A stretch of DNA of 64,000 nucleotides from NCBI RefSeq assembly GCF_019551435.1, contig NZ_CP080544.1, positions 1,488,001-1,552,000 of the forward strand, written 5' to 3'. The stretch's first letter is position 1; the number at the start of each line of letters is the position of its first letter. This document shows, piece after piece, positions 55,265 through 64,000 of this stretch. The DNA is from Lysobacter soyae. GTDB taxonomy: Bacteria; Pseudomonadota; Gammaproteobacteria; Xanthomonadales; Xanthomonadaceae. Both the position numbers and the translations under genes were made by a program. The notes beneath the pieces were generated by a model that was not told the DNA's origin, did no database searches, and saw nothing but the letters and a program-made list of their open reading frames with translations.

Positions 55265-55289
55265 CGAGGCGCTCTAACCGAGCGCCTCG
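55265..55289. terminator. Hairpin at the convergent emrB-radA junction
   Basis: Arms CGAGGCGCT (55265-55273) and AGCGCCTCG (55281-55289) pair perfectly with a 7-nt loop that contains the radA stop codon. No T-run follows on either strand, so termination is possible but unproven. Confidence 0.35.
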
Positions 55290-56656
55290 ATCGCATCTGC
55301 CAGTCGATCGACCGCAATCACTTCCATGCCTGCCGGCGACGTACGCGGCGCATTGGCACGCGGCACAATCGCGCGCTTGAAGCCATGCGTCGCGGCTTCC
55401 TTCAAACGTTCTTCGCCATTGGGCACCGGGCGGATCTCGCCACTCAAACCGACTTCGCCGAAGGCCAAGGTTTTTTCGGGTAGAGGGGTATTCCGCAACG
55501 ACGATAAGACCGAGAGCAGCACCGGCAAATCAGCCGCCGTTTCCTGAACACGAATGCCGCCGACCACATTGACGAAAACATCCTGATCGCTGGTAAACAC
55601 ACCGCCGTGACGGTGCAACACGGCCAGCAACATCGCCAGGCGGTTGCCTTCCAAACCGACGGCCACGCGGCGCGGGTTCGACAAGGGCGAAGCATCCACC
55701 AAGGCTTGCACTTCCACCAACAGCGGGCGGGTACCCTCGCGCGTCACCAAGACGCAACTGCCGGGCTGGCGCGTACTGGTGTGGCTGAGAAAAATCGCCG
55801 AAGGGTTGGGCACTTCTTTCAATCCCTTGTCGCCCATGGCGAAAACGCCGAGTTCGTTCACCGCACCGAAGCGATTTTTGAAGGCACGCAAGAGGCGGAA
55901 GCGGGAGCCGGAATCGCCTTCGAAATACAAGACGGCGTCCACCATGTGTTCCAACACACGCGGGCCGGCAATGCCGCCCTCTTTGGTCACGTGACCGACA
56001 AGAAAAACTGACGTGCCGGTTTCTTTGGCATAGCGAACCAATCGCGCCGCCGACTCACGCACCTGCCCGACCGAACCTGGTGCTGCCGCCAACGTTTCCG
56101 TCCACAGCGTTTGAATCGAATCGGCGATGATGAAGCGCGGTTTTTCCTGGATCGCTTGCGCCAGAATGCGCTCAACGCAGGTCTCCGACAGCGCGAACAA
56201 ACCGTCCAAGGGCACACCCAGCCGCGCGGCGCGACCGGCGATTTGTCCGAGGGATTCCTCACCGGTGACATACAGACCCGGCATTCGCGGCGCCATCAGC
56301 GCCATCGATTGCAACAACAGGGTGGATTTGCCGATTCCCGGATCGCCGCCGATGAGCACCACCGCGCCATCGACGAGGCCGCCACCGAGCACACGATCGA
56401 ACTCGGAAATTCCGGTGCTGACGCGAGACGCTTCGGTGTGCGTCACATCCTTCAGCGCCGTGATTTTCGGCGCATCCATTTTGCCGGCCCAGCTGCCACG
56501 ACGTGATGCCGTGACTGCCGCCTTCGACTCAAGGGTGATTTCGGTGAGGCTGTTCCATGCACCACAGGCGTCACATTGACCGGCCCATTTCGGACTATCT
56601 GCGCCGCATTCGGTACAGACAAATGCGGTCTTGGCTTTCACCTCGGTTTTCTTCAT
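55274..56656 (-). CDS. radA: DNA repair protein RadA (Sms)
   Basis: 460 aa helicase-like ATPase promoting branch migration in recombination. The zinc finger CTECGADSPKWAGQCDACG is at residues 13-31, Walker A GGDPGIGKST follows, then the RadA-specific KNRFG (FKNRFGAVNELGVF), and a C-terminal Lon-protease-like domain (VGGIRVQETAADLPVLLSVL). Start at 56656, 11 bp after the ispH stop; longer frames run into ispH. It is the last gene of the murJ-ribF-ileS-lspA-ispH-radA run. Confidence 0.97.
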   Translation of the reverse strand: MKKTEVKAKTAFVCTECGADSPKWAGQCDACGAWNSLTEITLESKAAVTASRRGSWAGKMDAPKITALKDVTHTEASRVSTGISEFDRVLGGGLVDGAVVLIGGDPGIGKSTLLLQSMALMAPRMPGLYVTGEESLGQIAGRAARLGVPLDGLFALSETCVERILAQAIQEKPRFIIADSIQTLWTETLAAAPGSVGQVRESAARLVRYAKETGTSVFLVGHVTKEGGIAGPRVLEHMVDAVLYFEGDSGSRFRLLRAFKNRFGAVNELGVFAMGDKGLKEVPNPSAIFLSHTSTRQPGSCVLVTREGTRPLLVEVQALVDASPLSNPRRVAVGLEGNRLAMLLAVLHRHGGVFTSDQDVFVNVVGGIRVQETAADLPVLLSVLSSLRNTPLPEKTLAFGEVGLSGEIRPVPNGEERLKEAATHGFKRAIVPRANAPRTSPAGMEVIAVDRLADAIEALG

Positions 56657-56667
56657 GGGGATCGCTA

Positions 56668-57618
56668 TCAATCCACCAAACGCACGCGCAATTCTTTCGG
56701 CAAGGCGAACACCATGGATTCCGGTTCGCCTTCGAGTTCTTTCAGTCCGTTGGCGCCCATGGCTTTCAGGCGCTGCAACACGCCTTGGACCAAGACGTCG
56801 GGCGCCGATGCCCCGGCGGTGACGCCGATGCACTGCTTGCCTTGAATCCACTGCGGTTGGATTTCTTCGGCCGCATCAATCAAGTAGGCCTCGACCCCGA
56901 CGCGTTCCGCCAACTCGCGCAAGCGATTGGAGTTCGAACTGTTGGGTGAACCGACCACCAACACCAGATCACAGGTTTTGGTCAGATCACGAACCGCGTC
57001 TTGGCGGTTTTGCGTGGCATAGCAAATGTCATCGTTTCGCGGGCCTTGCATCTGCGGGAAACGCATACGCAACAGCTCGATGATTTCGCGTGTGTCGTCC
57101 ACTGACAAGGTGGTTTGCGTGGTGTAGGCGACGTTTTCCGGTTGGGCGATGTCGATGGTGCGCGCTTGTTCAACATCTTCCACGAGATAGATGCGACCGC
57201 CGCCCTCATTGGCGCGCCACTGCCCCATCGTGCCCTCCACCTCCGGATGGCCTTCGTGTCCGATCAAGATCATGTCGCGACCGGCGCGACAGTGCCGCGC
57301 AACTTCCAGATGCACCTTGGTCACCAACGGGCAAGTGGCATCGAACACCTTCAAGCCACGGCGATCGGCTTCTTCACGCACCGCTTTGGACACGCCATGG
57401 GCGGAAAAAATCACCGTGCTGCCGTCCGGCACCTCGTCCAATTCTTCGACAAAGACGGCGCCGCGCATGCGCAGATCGTCCACGACGAATTTGTTGTGCA
57501 CGACCTCGTGACGGACATAGATCGGCGCACCGAGTGTCTCGATCGCACGCTTGACGATTTCGATGGCGCGATCGACACCGGCACAAAAACCGCGGGGATT
57601 GGCAAGGACGATATCCAT
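56668..57618 (-). CDS. ispH: 4-hydroxy-3-methylbut-2-enyl diphosphate reductase IspH
   Basis: 316 aa iron-sulfur enzyme making IPP and DMAPP in the final MEP-pathway step. Three cluster cysteines are in [15 protein letters not shown] (Cys12), [12 protein letters not shown] and [22 protein letters not shown] is the diphosphate site. Start [11 protein letters not shown] is unambiguous. It lies 12 bp after lspA and is the isoprenoid gene of the operon. Confidence 0.98.
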   Translation of the reverse strand: MDIVLANPRGFCAGVDRAIEIVKRAIETLGAPIYVRHEVVHNKFVVDDLRMRGAVFVEELDEVPDGSTVIFSAHGVSKAVREEADRRGLKVFDATCPLVTKVHLEVARHCRAGRDMILIGHEGHPEVEGTMGQWRANEGGGRIYLVEDVEQARTIDIAQPENVAYTTQTTLSVDDTREIIELLRMRFPQMQGPRNDDICYATQNRQDAVRDLTKTCDLVLVVGSPNSSNSNRLRELAERVGVEAYLIDAAEEIQPQWIQGKQCIGVTAGASAPDVLVQGVLQRLKAMGANGLKELEGEPESMVFALPKELRVRLVD

Positions 57619-57630
57619 GGCGCTATTGTC

Positions 57631-58128
57631 TCACTCGCCCTGCTTCTTCGGTGCGAGCACCTGGAACAGGATGACGCCGATCGCCCCGCCGACAATGGCC
57701 GCATCGGCAATGTTGAATGCGGGCCAAGTATGGCTACCGATGTACCACTTGATGAAATCGATCACGTGACCGTGTTGAATGCGGTCGATCACGTTGCCGA
57801 TGGCGCCGCCAATAATCAGGGCGAACGGCAAGGCGGTACGCCAATCGTGACGCGGTGTGCGCGCCAACATATGGATCAAGACGCCGGAAATCACCACGGC
57901 CAACGCGCTGAACAACCAAATCTGCCAGCCGCCGCTGTTGGCGAGGAAACTGAATGCCGCGCCCGTGTTGTAGGTGCGGAACCAATTCCAGAAGCCCGGA
58001 ATCACGACGACATCGGTGTACTCCGGGAGCGCCGCCAAAACCCAACGTTTGCTGGCTTGATCGAGGACGATCACCACCAAGCTCAACACCAGCCAAGGCA
58101 ATGCATTGCGCGTGACGAACCGCGACAT
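57631..58128 (-). CDS. lspA: Lipoprotein signal peptidase LspA
   Basis: 165 aa membrane aspartic protease that removes signal peptides from prolipoproteins after diacylglyceryl transfer. Four membrane helices; the catalytic Asp pair lies in [19 protein letters not shown] and [12 protein letters not shown], the exact family motifs. It shares one base with the ileS stop. Many lipoproteins in this window (DUF3298, SUMF1-like, NlpC/P60, NodT) would be its clients. Confidence 0.97.
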   Translation of the reverse strand: MSRFVTRNALPWLVLSLVVIVLDQASKRWVLAALPEYTDVVVIPGFWNWFRTYNTGAAFSFLANSGGWQIWLFSALAVVISGVLIHMLARTPRHDWRTALPFALIIGGAIGNVIDRIQHGHVIDFIKWYIGSHTWPAFNIADAAIVGGAIGVILFQVLAPKKQGE

Positions 58129-60977
58129 CAGAAGAACCTCCTTGTTTCACCCGCACCGTCGACGTTGTCCACGCAGCGGCCGCAAAGCTCGGGATGCGCC
58201 GCATGCGTGCCAACGTCGGATTGTCGATGCCAGCAGCGAATGCATTTCGGTTTGGTGGTTGGGCGTGCGAGCACACCCAAGCCTTTTTCCTGGCCTGCAG
58301 TCAGTGTGACGTCACCGCTGATGAAGAGAAAGCGCAGTTCGTCTTGCATCGGCGTCAGCCATTCGCGCACGTCGGACGGTGCCGAAATCTCGATCTCCGC
58401 CTCAAGTGCGGCACCGATCTCGCCGGCGGCGCGCATCGGCTCAAGCGTTTTGTAAACCTGCTCGCGCATCGCCATCAATGCATCGAACTCCGCGGCATTG
58501 ACGGTGTCGCCGTCCATAAAAGCGTCGAGGGCCGCGTGGCGCGTCGAGAACATGACGTTGTCGACTTTCTCACCCGGCAGGAACTGCCACATCTCATCGC
58601 CGGTGAAAGCGAGGATGGGTGTGATCCAGCGCACGAAGGCTTGCGCGATATGCCACATGGCGGTTTGCGCACTGCGTCGGGCCGGCGAATTTTCCTGCAG
58701 GGTGTAGAGGCGATCCTTGGTGACATCCAAATACATGGCACCGAGTTCGACACTGCAGTAATTCATCAGCAACTGCACGACGTCGGAGAAATCGTAGTTG
58801 GCGTAAGCGGCTTCGATCTTGCTTTGCACTTCCGCGCTGCGCTGCAGGATGTAACGATCCAACGCCACCATCTCGGCGGCCGGCACGGCATGTTGTGCAG
58901 GATCGAATCCATCCAGATTGCCGAGCAGGAAGCGTGCGGTGTTGCGGATGCGGCGATAGGCATCGGCGGTACGTTTCAAGATCTCTTTCGACAACGACAT
59001 TTCGTTGCTGTAGTCGGCGGAGGCCACCCACAAACGCAGAATGTCCGTGCCCAGCGTCTTGATGATTTCCTGGGGCTCGATACCGTTGCCGAGCGACTTC
59101 GACATCTTGCGTCCCTGCTCGTCCACGGTGAAGCCGTGGGTCAGGCATTGCTTGTAGGGCGCCTGTTTGTCGATGGCGACCGAGGTCAACAAGGACGATT
59201 GGAACCAACCGCGATGTTGGTCGGAACCTTCCAAATACAAATCGACCGGCAAGTCGTAGCCACGCGCCTTGATCACACATTGATGGCTGACACCGGAGTC
59301 GAACCAGACATCGAGGATGTCGGTGATCTTTTCGTAGTGAACCGCGTCATCGCCCAGCAATTCCGCTGCGTCCAGTTCGTACCAGACATCGACGCCTTCG
59401 GCCTCGACACGCTGCGCCACCTTTTCCATGAGCGCGACCGTGTCCGGATGCGGCTCACCGGTTTCGCGATGGACAAACAACGCGATCGGCACACCCCAGG
59501 TGCGCTGACGTGAAATGGTCCAATCCGGGCGACCTTCCACCATGCCGGTGATACGTTGTTCGCCCCAAGCCGGATACCAATGCACGCCCGGGATCGCGGC
59601 CAAGGCGTCCTTGCGCAAGCCGCCCTTTTCCATCGAGATGAACCACTGCGGGGTGGCACGGAACACCACGGGTTTTTTATGACGCCAACAGTTCGGATAA
59701 CTGTGGGTGAGCTTGGCAGCGGCAAGCAACGTCCCATTGGTTTTGAGCGCGTCGATGATGCCGTCTTGGGCTTTCCAGATGTGTTGTCCGGCCAAGGCGA
59801 AATCCCCTGCCGGACGCGTGCTCGGCAAATACACGCCGCGACCGTCCACCGGGTTCAACTCCGCGGCACTGTATTGCTTCACCAACCCATTGGCTTGTGA
59901 GACTTGGAAATCTTCCTGACCATGTCCCGGGGCCGTGTGCACCGCACCGGTACCGTCTTCGTCGGTGACGTGATCGCCAATCAGAATCGGCAGCACGCGA
60001 TCGACGTAGAACGGATGCAGCAGTTCCATGCCGCGCAGACGCTCGCCCGGCACTTGGCCAAGGAACACCGGCGATTCGATGCCATAACGTTGCAAGGCAC
60101 GTTCTGCGAGCTTGGTCGCCACGACCAACCAGCGCGGGCTGCCATTGCGCGCAGGACCTTCGACGAGGCTGTATTCCACCTCACCGGCAAGCGACACGGC
60201 CAACGAAGCCGGCAAGGTCCACGGCGTGGTGGTCCAAATCGGTACGGCGATTTCGGTGCCGGCCGGCAACGCGACGCCGAAGGCTTCGGCAATGTTCGCC
60301 GGGTCGCGCGCGGGATAGGCGACATCGATGGCCGGCGATTCCTTGTCGGCGTATTCGATTTCCGCTTCCGCCAACGCCGAACCGCAATCGAAGCACCAAT
60401 AGACCGGCTTCACACCACGATCGAGATGGCCGTTTTCAACGACCTTCGCGAGCGCGCGGATTTCATCGGCTTCGTATTTGAAATCCAAGGTGGCGTAACG
60501 GTTTTCCCAATCGCCCAGAATCCCGAGGCGTTTGAAGTCCGTGCGCTGCACGTCGATTTGACTCGCGGCGTACTCGCGACATTTCTGCCTAAACGCTTTC
60601 GCATCCAACTTGTCGCCGACCTTGCCGAATTTTTTCTCGATGGCAATTTCGATCGGCAGGCCATGGCAATCCCAACCGGGAATGTATGGCGCATCAAATC
60701 CGGCCAAGGTGCGCGAGCGCACGATGACGTCTTTCAAAATCTTATTGACCGCATGACCCAAGTGGATTTGGCCATTCGCGTACGGCGGACCGTCATGCAG
60801 CATGAAGGTCGGACGCCCTTTCGAATGCCGACGGATTTGCGCGTACAAATCTTCCGAATCCCAGCGGGCAAACAATGCCGGTTCACGACTCGGCAGATCG
60901 CCACGCATCGGGAACGCGGTCTCCGGCAGGTGGATCGTGTCTTTGTACTTGCGGTTGTCGGTGTCTTGCTCGGTCAC
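58128..60977 (-). CDS. ileS: Isoleucine--tRNA ligase
   Basis: 949 aa class Ia synthetase. HIGH-type motif HLGH in [16 protein letters not shown] near residue 70, editing CP1 domain ([16 protein letters not shown]), KMSKS in [16 protein letters not shown] near residue 627, and a C-terminal zinc domain with CIRC...CGRC. Bacterial IleS1 type by the zinc domain. The ribF stop overlaps its start by 4 bp and its stop touches lspA, so it is co-transcribed with both. Confidence 0.98.
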   Translation of the reverse strand: MTEQDTDNRKYKDTIHLPETAFPMRGDLPSREPALFARWDSEDLYAQIRRHSKGRPTFMLHDGPPYANGQIHLGHAVNKILKDVIVRSRTLAGFDAPYIPGWDCHGLPIEIAIEKKFGKVGDKLDAKAFRQKCREYAASQIDVQRTDFKRLGILGDWENRYATLDFKYEADEIRALAKVVENGHLDRGVKPVYWCFDCGSALAEAEIEYADKESPAIDVAYPARDPANIAEAFGVALPAGTEIAVPIWTTTPWTLPASLAVSLAGEVEYSLVEGPARNGSPRWLVVATKLAERALQRYGIESPVFLGQVPGERLRGMELLHPFYVDRVLPILIGDHVTDEDGTGAVHTAPGHGQEDFQVSQANGLVKQYSAAELNPVDGRGVYLPSTRPAGDFALAGQHIWKAQDGIIDALKTNGTLLAAAKLTHSYPNCWRHKKPVVFRATPQWFISMEKGGLRKDALAAIPGVHWYPAWGEQRITGMVEGRPDWTISRQRTWGVPIALFVHRETGEPHPDTVALMEKVAQRVEAEGVDVWYELDAAELLGDDAVHYEKITDILDVWFDSGVSHQCVIKARGYDLPVDLYLEGSDQHRGWFQSSLLTSVAIDKQAPYKQCLTHGFTVDEQGRKMSKSLGNGIEPQEIIKTLGTDILRLWVASADYSNEMSLSKEILKRTADAYRRIRNTARFLLGNLDGFDPAQHAVPAAEMVALDRYILQRSAEVQSKIEAAYANYDFSDVVQLLMNYCSVELGAMYLDVTKDRLYTLQENSPARRSAQTAMWHIAQAFVRWITPILAFTGDEMWQFLPGEKVDNVMFSTRHAALDAFMDGDTVNAAEFDALMAMREQVYKTLEPMRAAGEIGAALEAEIEISAPSDVREWLTPMQDELRFLFISGDVTLTAGQEKGLGVLARPTTKPKCIRCWHRQSDVGTHAAHPELCGRCVDNVDGAGETRRFF

Positions 60978-61945
60978 GCGTTTGCTCTGTTGTTTTTTAG
61001 TGAGTTGGACCCGGGATGTACGCCGAGAATGGCACGTGCTTGCGCGTCGTCAATGCGCATTTGCAGGACGAGATCGTCCAGCGACTGAAAACGTTGTTCG
61101 TCGCGCAACTTTTCCACAAACTCAACCGCCAAATGGCGGCCATAGAGGTCGCCATCGAAGTCGAAAATATGGGCTTCAAGTAACGGTTCGACGCCGTCCA
61201 CCGTCGGACGTGTGCCGAAGCTGGCGACGGCCGCGCGCGGACCGGATTCAATGCCATGAACGCGCACCGCGAAAATGCCCTGCAAGGCCGGACGGTAATG
61301 ACCGTAGCGGATGTTGGCGGTGGGATAGCCGAGCGTGCGACCCAATTGCCGCCCGCGCACGACGCGACCGCTGATGGCGTAAGGACGTCCCAACAAATGT
61401 TCGACCTGATCGAAGTTGCCGGCGGCCAATGCGGCGCGGATGCCGGTACTTGACACGCGTACATCACCGACCTCGACGCCCTCGATTTCGCAGGCACGGA
61501 AACCTTTGTCGAGACCTCGATCGCGCAGCAACCGGATGTCGCCGCTACGACGATGGCCGAAACGGAATTCCGGCCCGACCCACACGGCGTTGGCGCGCAG
61601 GCGTTTGATCAAGACTTCATCGATGAACGCTTCCGCAGACATCTGCGTCATGGCGGCGTTGAAGCGCAACAGACCCACGGCGTCCGCGCCCAACTGGCGC
61701 AGACCGGTGACTTTGTCGCGCGGCAGCATAAGACGTTGCGGTTTTTCCTCACCGGCAAAAAATTCGCGTGGCAAAGGTTCGAAAGACACCGCCACAGCGG
61801 GCAAATCGTGCGCGTGCGCGTCCGCCACAGCTTGGCGCACCAATGCTTGATGGCCTCGGTGGAGCCCATCAAATGCACCCATACACACCACGCTGCCCTG
61901 CGGGAACAACGTCCCGCCAACAGGGTCGCGAAACACTCGATTCAT
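60974..61945 (-). CDS. ribF: Bifunctional riboflavin kinase/FAD synthetase RibF
   Basis: 323 aa: the N-terminal FMN adenylyltransferase domain has [18 protein letters not shown] (nucleotidyltransferase HxGH) near residue 20 and [13 protein letters not shown]; the C-terminal riboflavin kinase domain has [11 protein letters not shown] and GIFAVRVHG. It makes FMN and FAD. Start at 61945 (MNRVFRDP); the longer open frame upstream reads into murJ. The stop overlaps ileS by 4 bp. Confidence 0.97.
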   Translation of the reverse strand: MNRVFRDPVGGTLFPQGSVVCMGAFDGLHRGHQALVRQAVADAHAHDLPAVAVSFEPLPREFFAGEEKPQRLMLPRDKVTGLRQLGADAVGLLRFNAAMTQMSAEAFIDEVLIKRLRANAVWVGPEFRFGHRRSGDIRLLRDRGLDKGFRACEIEGVEVGDVRVSSTGIRAALAAGNFDQVEHLLGRPYAISGRVVRGRQLGRTLGYPTANIRYGHYRPALQGIFAVRVHGIESGPRAAVASFGTRPTVDGVEPLLEAHIFDFDGDLYGRHLAVEFVEKLRDEQRFQSLDDLVLQMRIDDAQARAILGVHPGSNSLKNNRANA

Positions 61946-61982
61946 AGACTTCACATTATACGGATGCGCCCGGCGGCCTCGT

Positions 61983-63620
61983 TCAGTGTTCGCGGAAATC
62001 GCGGAGGCGGAAACCCAAGGCGTACATCGCGCCAAAATAGGTGGCGGCACCGCCGCCGACCAAACCCAACAGCCAAACCATGCGTGTCCACAGTCCGGCT
62101 TTCGGGAAGTCTGGACCGAAGTACTGGCCGACCAACAAGAACAGGGCCATCGCGACGTTGGCAATTAATAGGCGTTTGACGAATCGGGCCCAACCGGGTT
62201 GGGCATCGTAAACACCGGCTTTTTTCAACCACCAGCACAGCAGCGCCAAGTTCAAGTAGCTGGACAAGGCGCTGGCGATACCGAGCGCGAAATGGAAGCC
62301 GGGCAGATTGGCAAAGGTCGCCATGATGCCGCCCGTTTTTGCCGACTCGGGCGCCCAGACGACATACAGCAGCGCCAGCAAGGCCACGTTGAACACCATG
62401 TTGGCGACCAAAGCGACGAGTCCGGCGCGCATCGGTGTGCGGGTGTCCTGTCGTGCATAGAACGCTGGCAGCACGGTTTTCACCAGTGCGAACGCGGGCA
62501 GACCAAAGCTCAAGCCGAACACCGACAACGCGGTCATACGCGCGGCAGCTTCATCGAATTTGTTGTGCTGGAACACCGTTGAGACCAGCGGCAGCGACAA
62601 GAGCATCAAGCCCAACATCGCCGGCAGAATGATGATAAGTGTGCTGCGCAGGCCCCAGTCGAGCGATTTTGAAAACGCATGCCGGTCGGCGTTGACGTGG
62701 TGTCGTGACAGCGCCGGCAAAATCACCGTGCCCAGTGCAATACCGAACACCCCGAGCGGGAGCTCCAAAAACCGGTCCGCCGTGGACAGCCAGCTTTGCG
62801 AACCCGAGGCCAATTTCGCGGCAATGAAGGTGTCGAACAAGAGATTGATTTGCGCAACGGACGATCCGACCAACGTCGGTACCATCAGTGTCATGACCCG
62901 CTTGACGTCGGGATGGGTGAAACCGATTTTCGGAATCGCCAACAAATCCAATTTCGCCAATGCGGGGAATTGGAACAGCAACTGCAAAATGCCGCCCGCC
63001 ATCACCGCCCAACCCAAGGCGAGAATCTGCGGGTCGGTATAGCGCTTGCCCCAAAGCGCGGCGGCAATCATGCAGAGATTGAGAATGACCGGTGCAAATG
63101 CCGGCAAGCCGAATCGCTGGTAGCTGTTCAGCGCACCGGCGGCCAGTGCCGTGAGCGAGACGAACAGCAGGAAGGGAAAAGTCAGGTAAAGCAGCTGAGT
63201 GATGAGCGCCACTTGCCCCGGCACCGGCTGCTCGGTATTGGAAAACAAGGTGGCGAGCCAGGGCGCGCACAGCATGCCGAGCGCGGTGACGATCATGAGG
63301 ACCGCGCTCAGGGTGCCGGCGGTTCTGGCCACGAGTTCCTTGAGATCGGCGTGGGTGCGTTTTTCCTTGATTTCCGTGAAAACGGGGACGAACGCCGTCG
63401 AAAATGAGCCTTCCGCGAACAAGCGCCGCATAAAATTGGGGATCCGGAACGCCACCCAGAAGGCATCGGTGACGGCATTGGCACCGAACTGGGTATTGAC
63501 CGCGATATCGCGCAACAGGCCGAATACCCGACTGATCAGGGTCATGCTTCCGAAGGCGGCAATACCGCGTGCCATGCTGCGGTGGCCGGACTTCGGTGCG
63601 GGGGTGGAGCTTGGGTTCAT
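61983..63620 (-). CDS. murJ: Lipid II flippase MurJ
   Basis: 545 aa inner-membrane MOP-family protein with 14 predicted helices, moving lipid II to the periplasm for wall synthesis. [22 protein letters not shown] is the diagnostic first-helix region in segments, and [16 protein letters not shown] and [13 protein letters not shown] are conserved loops. Two starts are possible: 63620 with a Pro/Ser-rich lead, or 63575. Located 37 bp before ribF and divergent from rpsT. Confidence 0.97.
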   Translation of the reverse strand: MNPSSTPAPKSGHRSMARGIAAFGSMTLISRVFGLLRDIAVNTQFGANAVTDAFWVAFRIPNFMRRLFAEGSFSTAFVPVFTEIKEKRTHADLKELVARTAGTLSAVLMIVTALGMLCAPWLATLFSNTEQPVPGQVALITQLLYLTFPFLLFVSLTALAAGALNSYQRFGLPAFAPVILNLCMIAAALWGKRYTDPQILALGWAVMAGGILQLLFQFPALAKLDLLAIPKIGFTHPDVKRVMTLMVPTLVGSSVAQINLLFDTFIAAKLASGSQSWLSTADRFLELPLGVFGIALGTVILPALSRHHVNADRHAFSKSLDWGLRSTLIIILPAMLGLMLLSLPLVSTVFQHNKFDEAAARMTALSVFGLSFGLPAFALVKTVLPAFYARQDTRTPMRAGLVALVANMVFNVALLALLYVVWAPESAKTGGIMATFANLPGFHFALGIASALSSYLNLALLCWWLKKAGVYDAQPGWARFVKRLLIANVAMALFLLVGQYFGPDFPKAGLWTRMVWLLGLVGGGAATYFGAMYALGFRLRDFREH

Positions 63621-63635
63621 TCGGCGGGGTCCTGG

Positions 63636-63664
63636 TTGACGCACGGTGTATTCTCAGCCATAAT
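63636..63664 (+). promoter_or_regulatory. rpsT promoter
   Basis: -35 TTGACG (63636-63641), 17-bp spacer, -10 CATAAT (63659-63664), 54 bp before the rpsT start. The leader then holds a small hairpin CTCGCC-TAG-GGCGAG (63672-63686), which could take part in S20 autoregulation (inferred). Confidence 0.75.
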
Positions 63665-63718
63665 TTCCGGTCTCGCCTAGGGCGAGTTCTTCCTCAATCC
63701 GATTTTTCAGGTTTACTC

Positions 63719-63988
63719 GTGGCCAATATCAAGTCTGCCAAGAAGCGCGCTAAGCAAACCATTGTGCGCAATGCCCGCAATAACAGCCAGCGTTCGATGC
63801 TGCGCACGTCGGTCAAGAAGGTGCTGAAGGCACTTCAAGACAATGACGCGCAAGGTGCTACCGAAGCCCTCGCCGCTGCTACCCCGATTCTCGATCGTTT
63901 CGCCTCGCGCGGTCTGATCCACAAGAACAAGGCTGCTCGCCATAAGAGCCGCCTCAATGCACGTATCCGTGCGTTGAAAGCCGCTTAA
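63719..63988 (+). CDS. rpsT: 30S ribosomal protein S20
   Basis: 89 aa, helical, very basic 16S-binding protein: [13 protein letters not shown] at the start, [15 protein letters not shown] in the middle, [15 protein letters not shown] near the end. The start codon is GTG at 63719. Unusual start codons and leader hairpins are common for rpsT. Divergent from murJ, the normal order in this bacterial group. Confidence 0.97.
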   Translation: MANIKSAKKRAKQTIVRNARNNSQRSMLRTSVKKVLKALQDNDAQGATEALAAATPILDRFASRGLIHKNKAARHKSRLNARIRALKAA

Positions 63989-64000
63989 GAAAGACAACGG

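Noticed and set aside
57115-61088. Three long plus-strand frames (394-446 aa) over ispH, lspA and ileS
   Set aside because: Antisense shadows of three unmistakable genes, with skewed His/Arg/Gln composition.

Overview
This window comes from a gammaproteobacterium of the order Lysobacterales (Xanthomonadales), most likely a Lysobacteraceae member. The genus cannot be resolved by reading alone. The assignment rests on gene order and signals typical of that group: the lexA2-imuA-imuB-dnaE2 mutagenesis cassette; the csrA-alaS-recX-recA-lexA-cinA / mutS block, whose lexA carries an 18/19 match to the Xanthomonas-type LexA box; the murJ-ribF-ileS-lspA-ispH-radA operon next to rpsT; and the KdkA-type Kdo kinase. 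Base composition looks like about 60% GC throughout. No prophage, insertion sequence or CRISPR array was seen, and coding density is high: no stretch over 300 bp lacks a gene.

Layout. 1-5.9 kb: SOS mutagenesis cassette (minus strand). 6.1-9.9 kb: 4.5S RNA, a VOC protein, an MBL hydrolase plus Kdo kinase, a divergent GT9 glycosyltransferase and tRNA-Ser(CGA). 10-15.5 kb: a two-lobed retropepsin-like protein, a zinc-ribbon membrane protein, and a DUF47-PiT phosphate transporter pair bracketed by three paralogous secreted four-cysteine proteins of unknown role. 15.6-21.6 kb: an orphan low-GC nucleotide-sugar dehydrogenase, a DUF3298 lipoprotein, a GNAT protein, and a coupled operon of M14 peptidase, membrane-anchored barnase-like RNase and barstar. 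21.7-32.6 kb: DEAD-box helicase, TrhO, a DUF559 endonuclease-like gene set between copies of a dispersed repeat, a SUMF1-M48-M1-DUF486 operon, RNase D, an NlpC/P60 lipoprotein and tRNA-Ser(GCT). 32.7-43.7 kb: csrA-alaS-recX-recA-lexA-cinA, a parDE toxin-antitoxin pair inserted before mutS, and a catalase. 43.8-50.4 kb: DUF937 protein, Hsp15, the rpsP-rimM-trmD-rplS ribosomal operon, ffh and a CcsA-like protein. 50.4-55.2 kb: a MarR-controlled EmrAB/TolC-type efflux operon. 55.3-64 kb: the murJ-ribF-ileS-lspA-ispH-radA operon and divergent rpsT.

How the genes work together. Two separate LexA repressors are encoded about 32 kb apart. One heads the imuA-imuB-dnaE2 translesion cassette and the other lies upstream of recA-recX; each has a palindrome touching its own start codon. 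Two SRP components (4.5S RNA and Ffh) are present. A family of about 53-bp double-hairpin repeats, at least eleven units in six places, sits mostly at gene ends and supplies the last codons and stop of the DUF559 gene.

The least-explained items are the four-cysteine secreted family around the phosphate transporter; a perfect Fur-type palindrome overlapping the promoter of parDE, directly upstream of mutS; the DUF559 gene flanked by direct copies of a composite repeat; and the peptidase/RNase/barstar operon.
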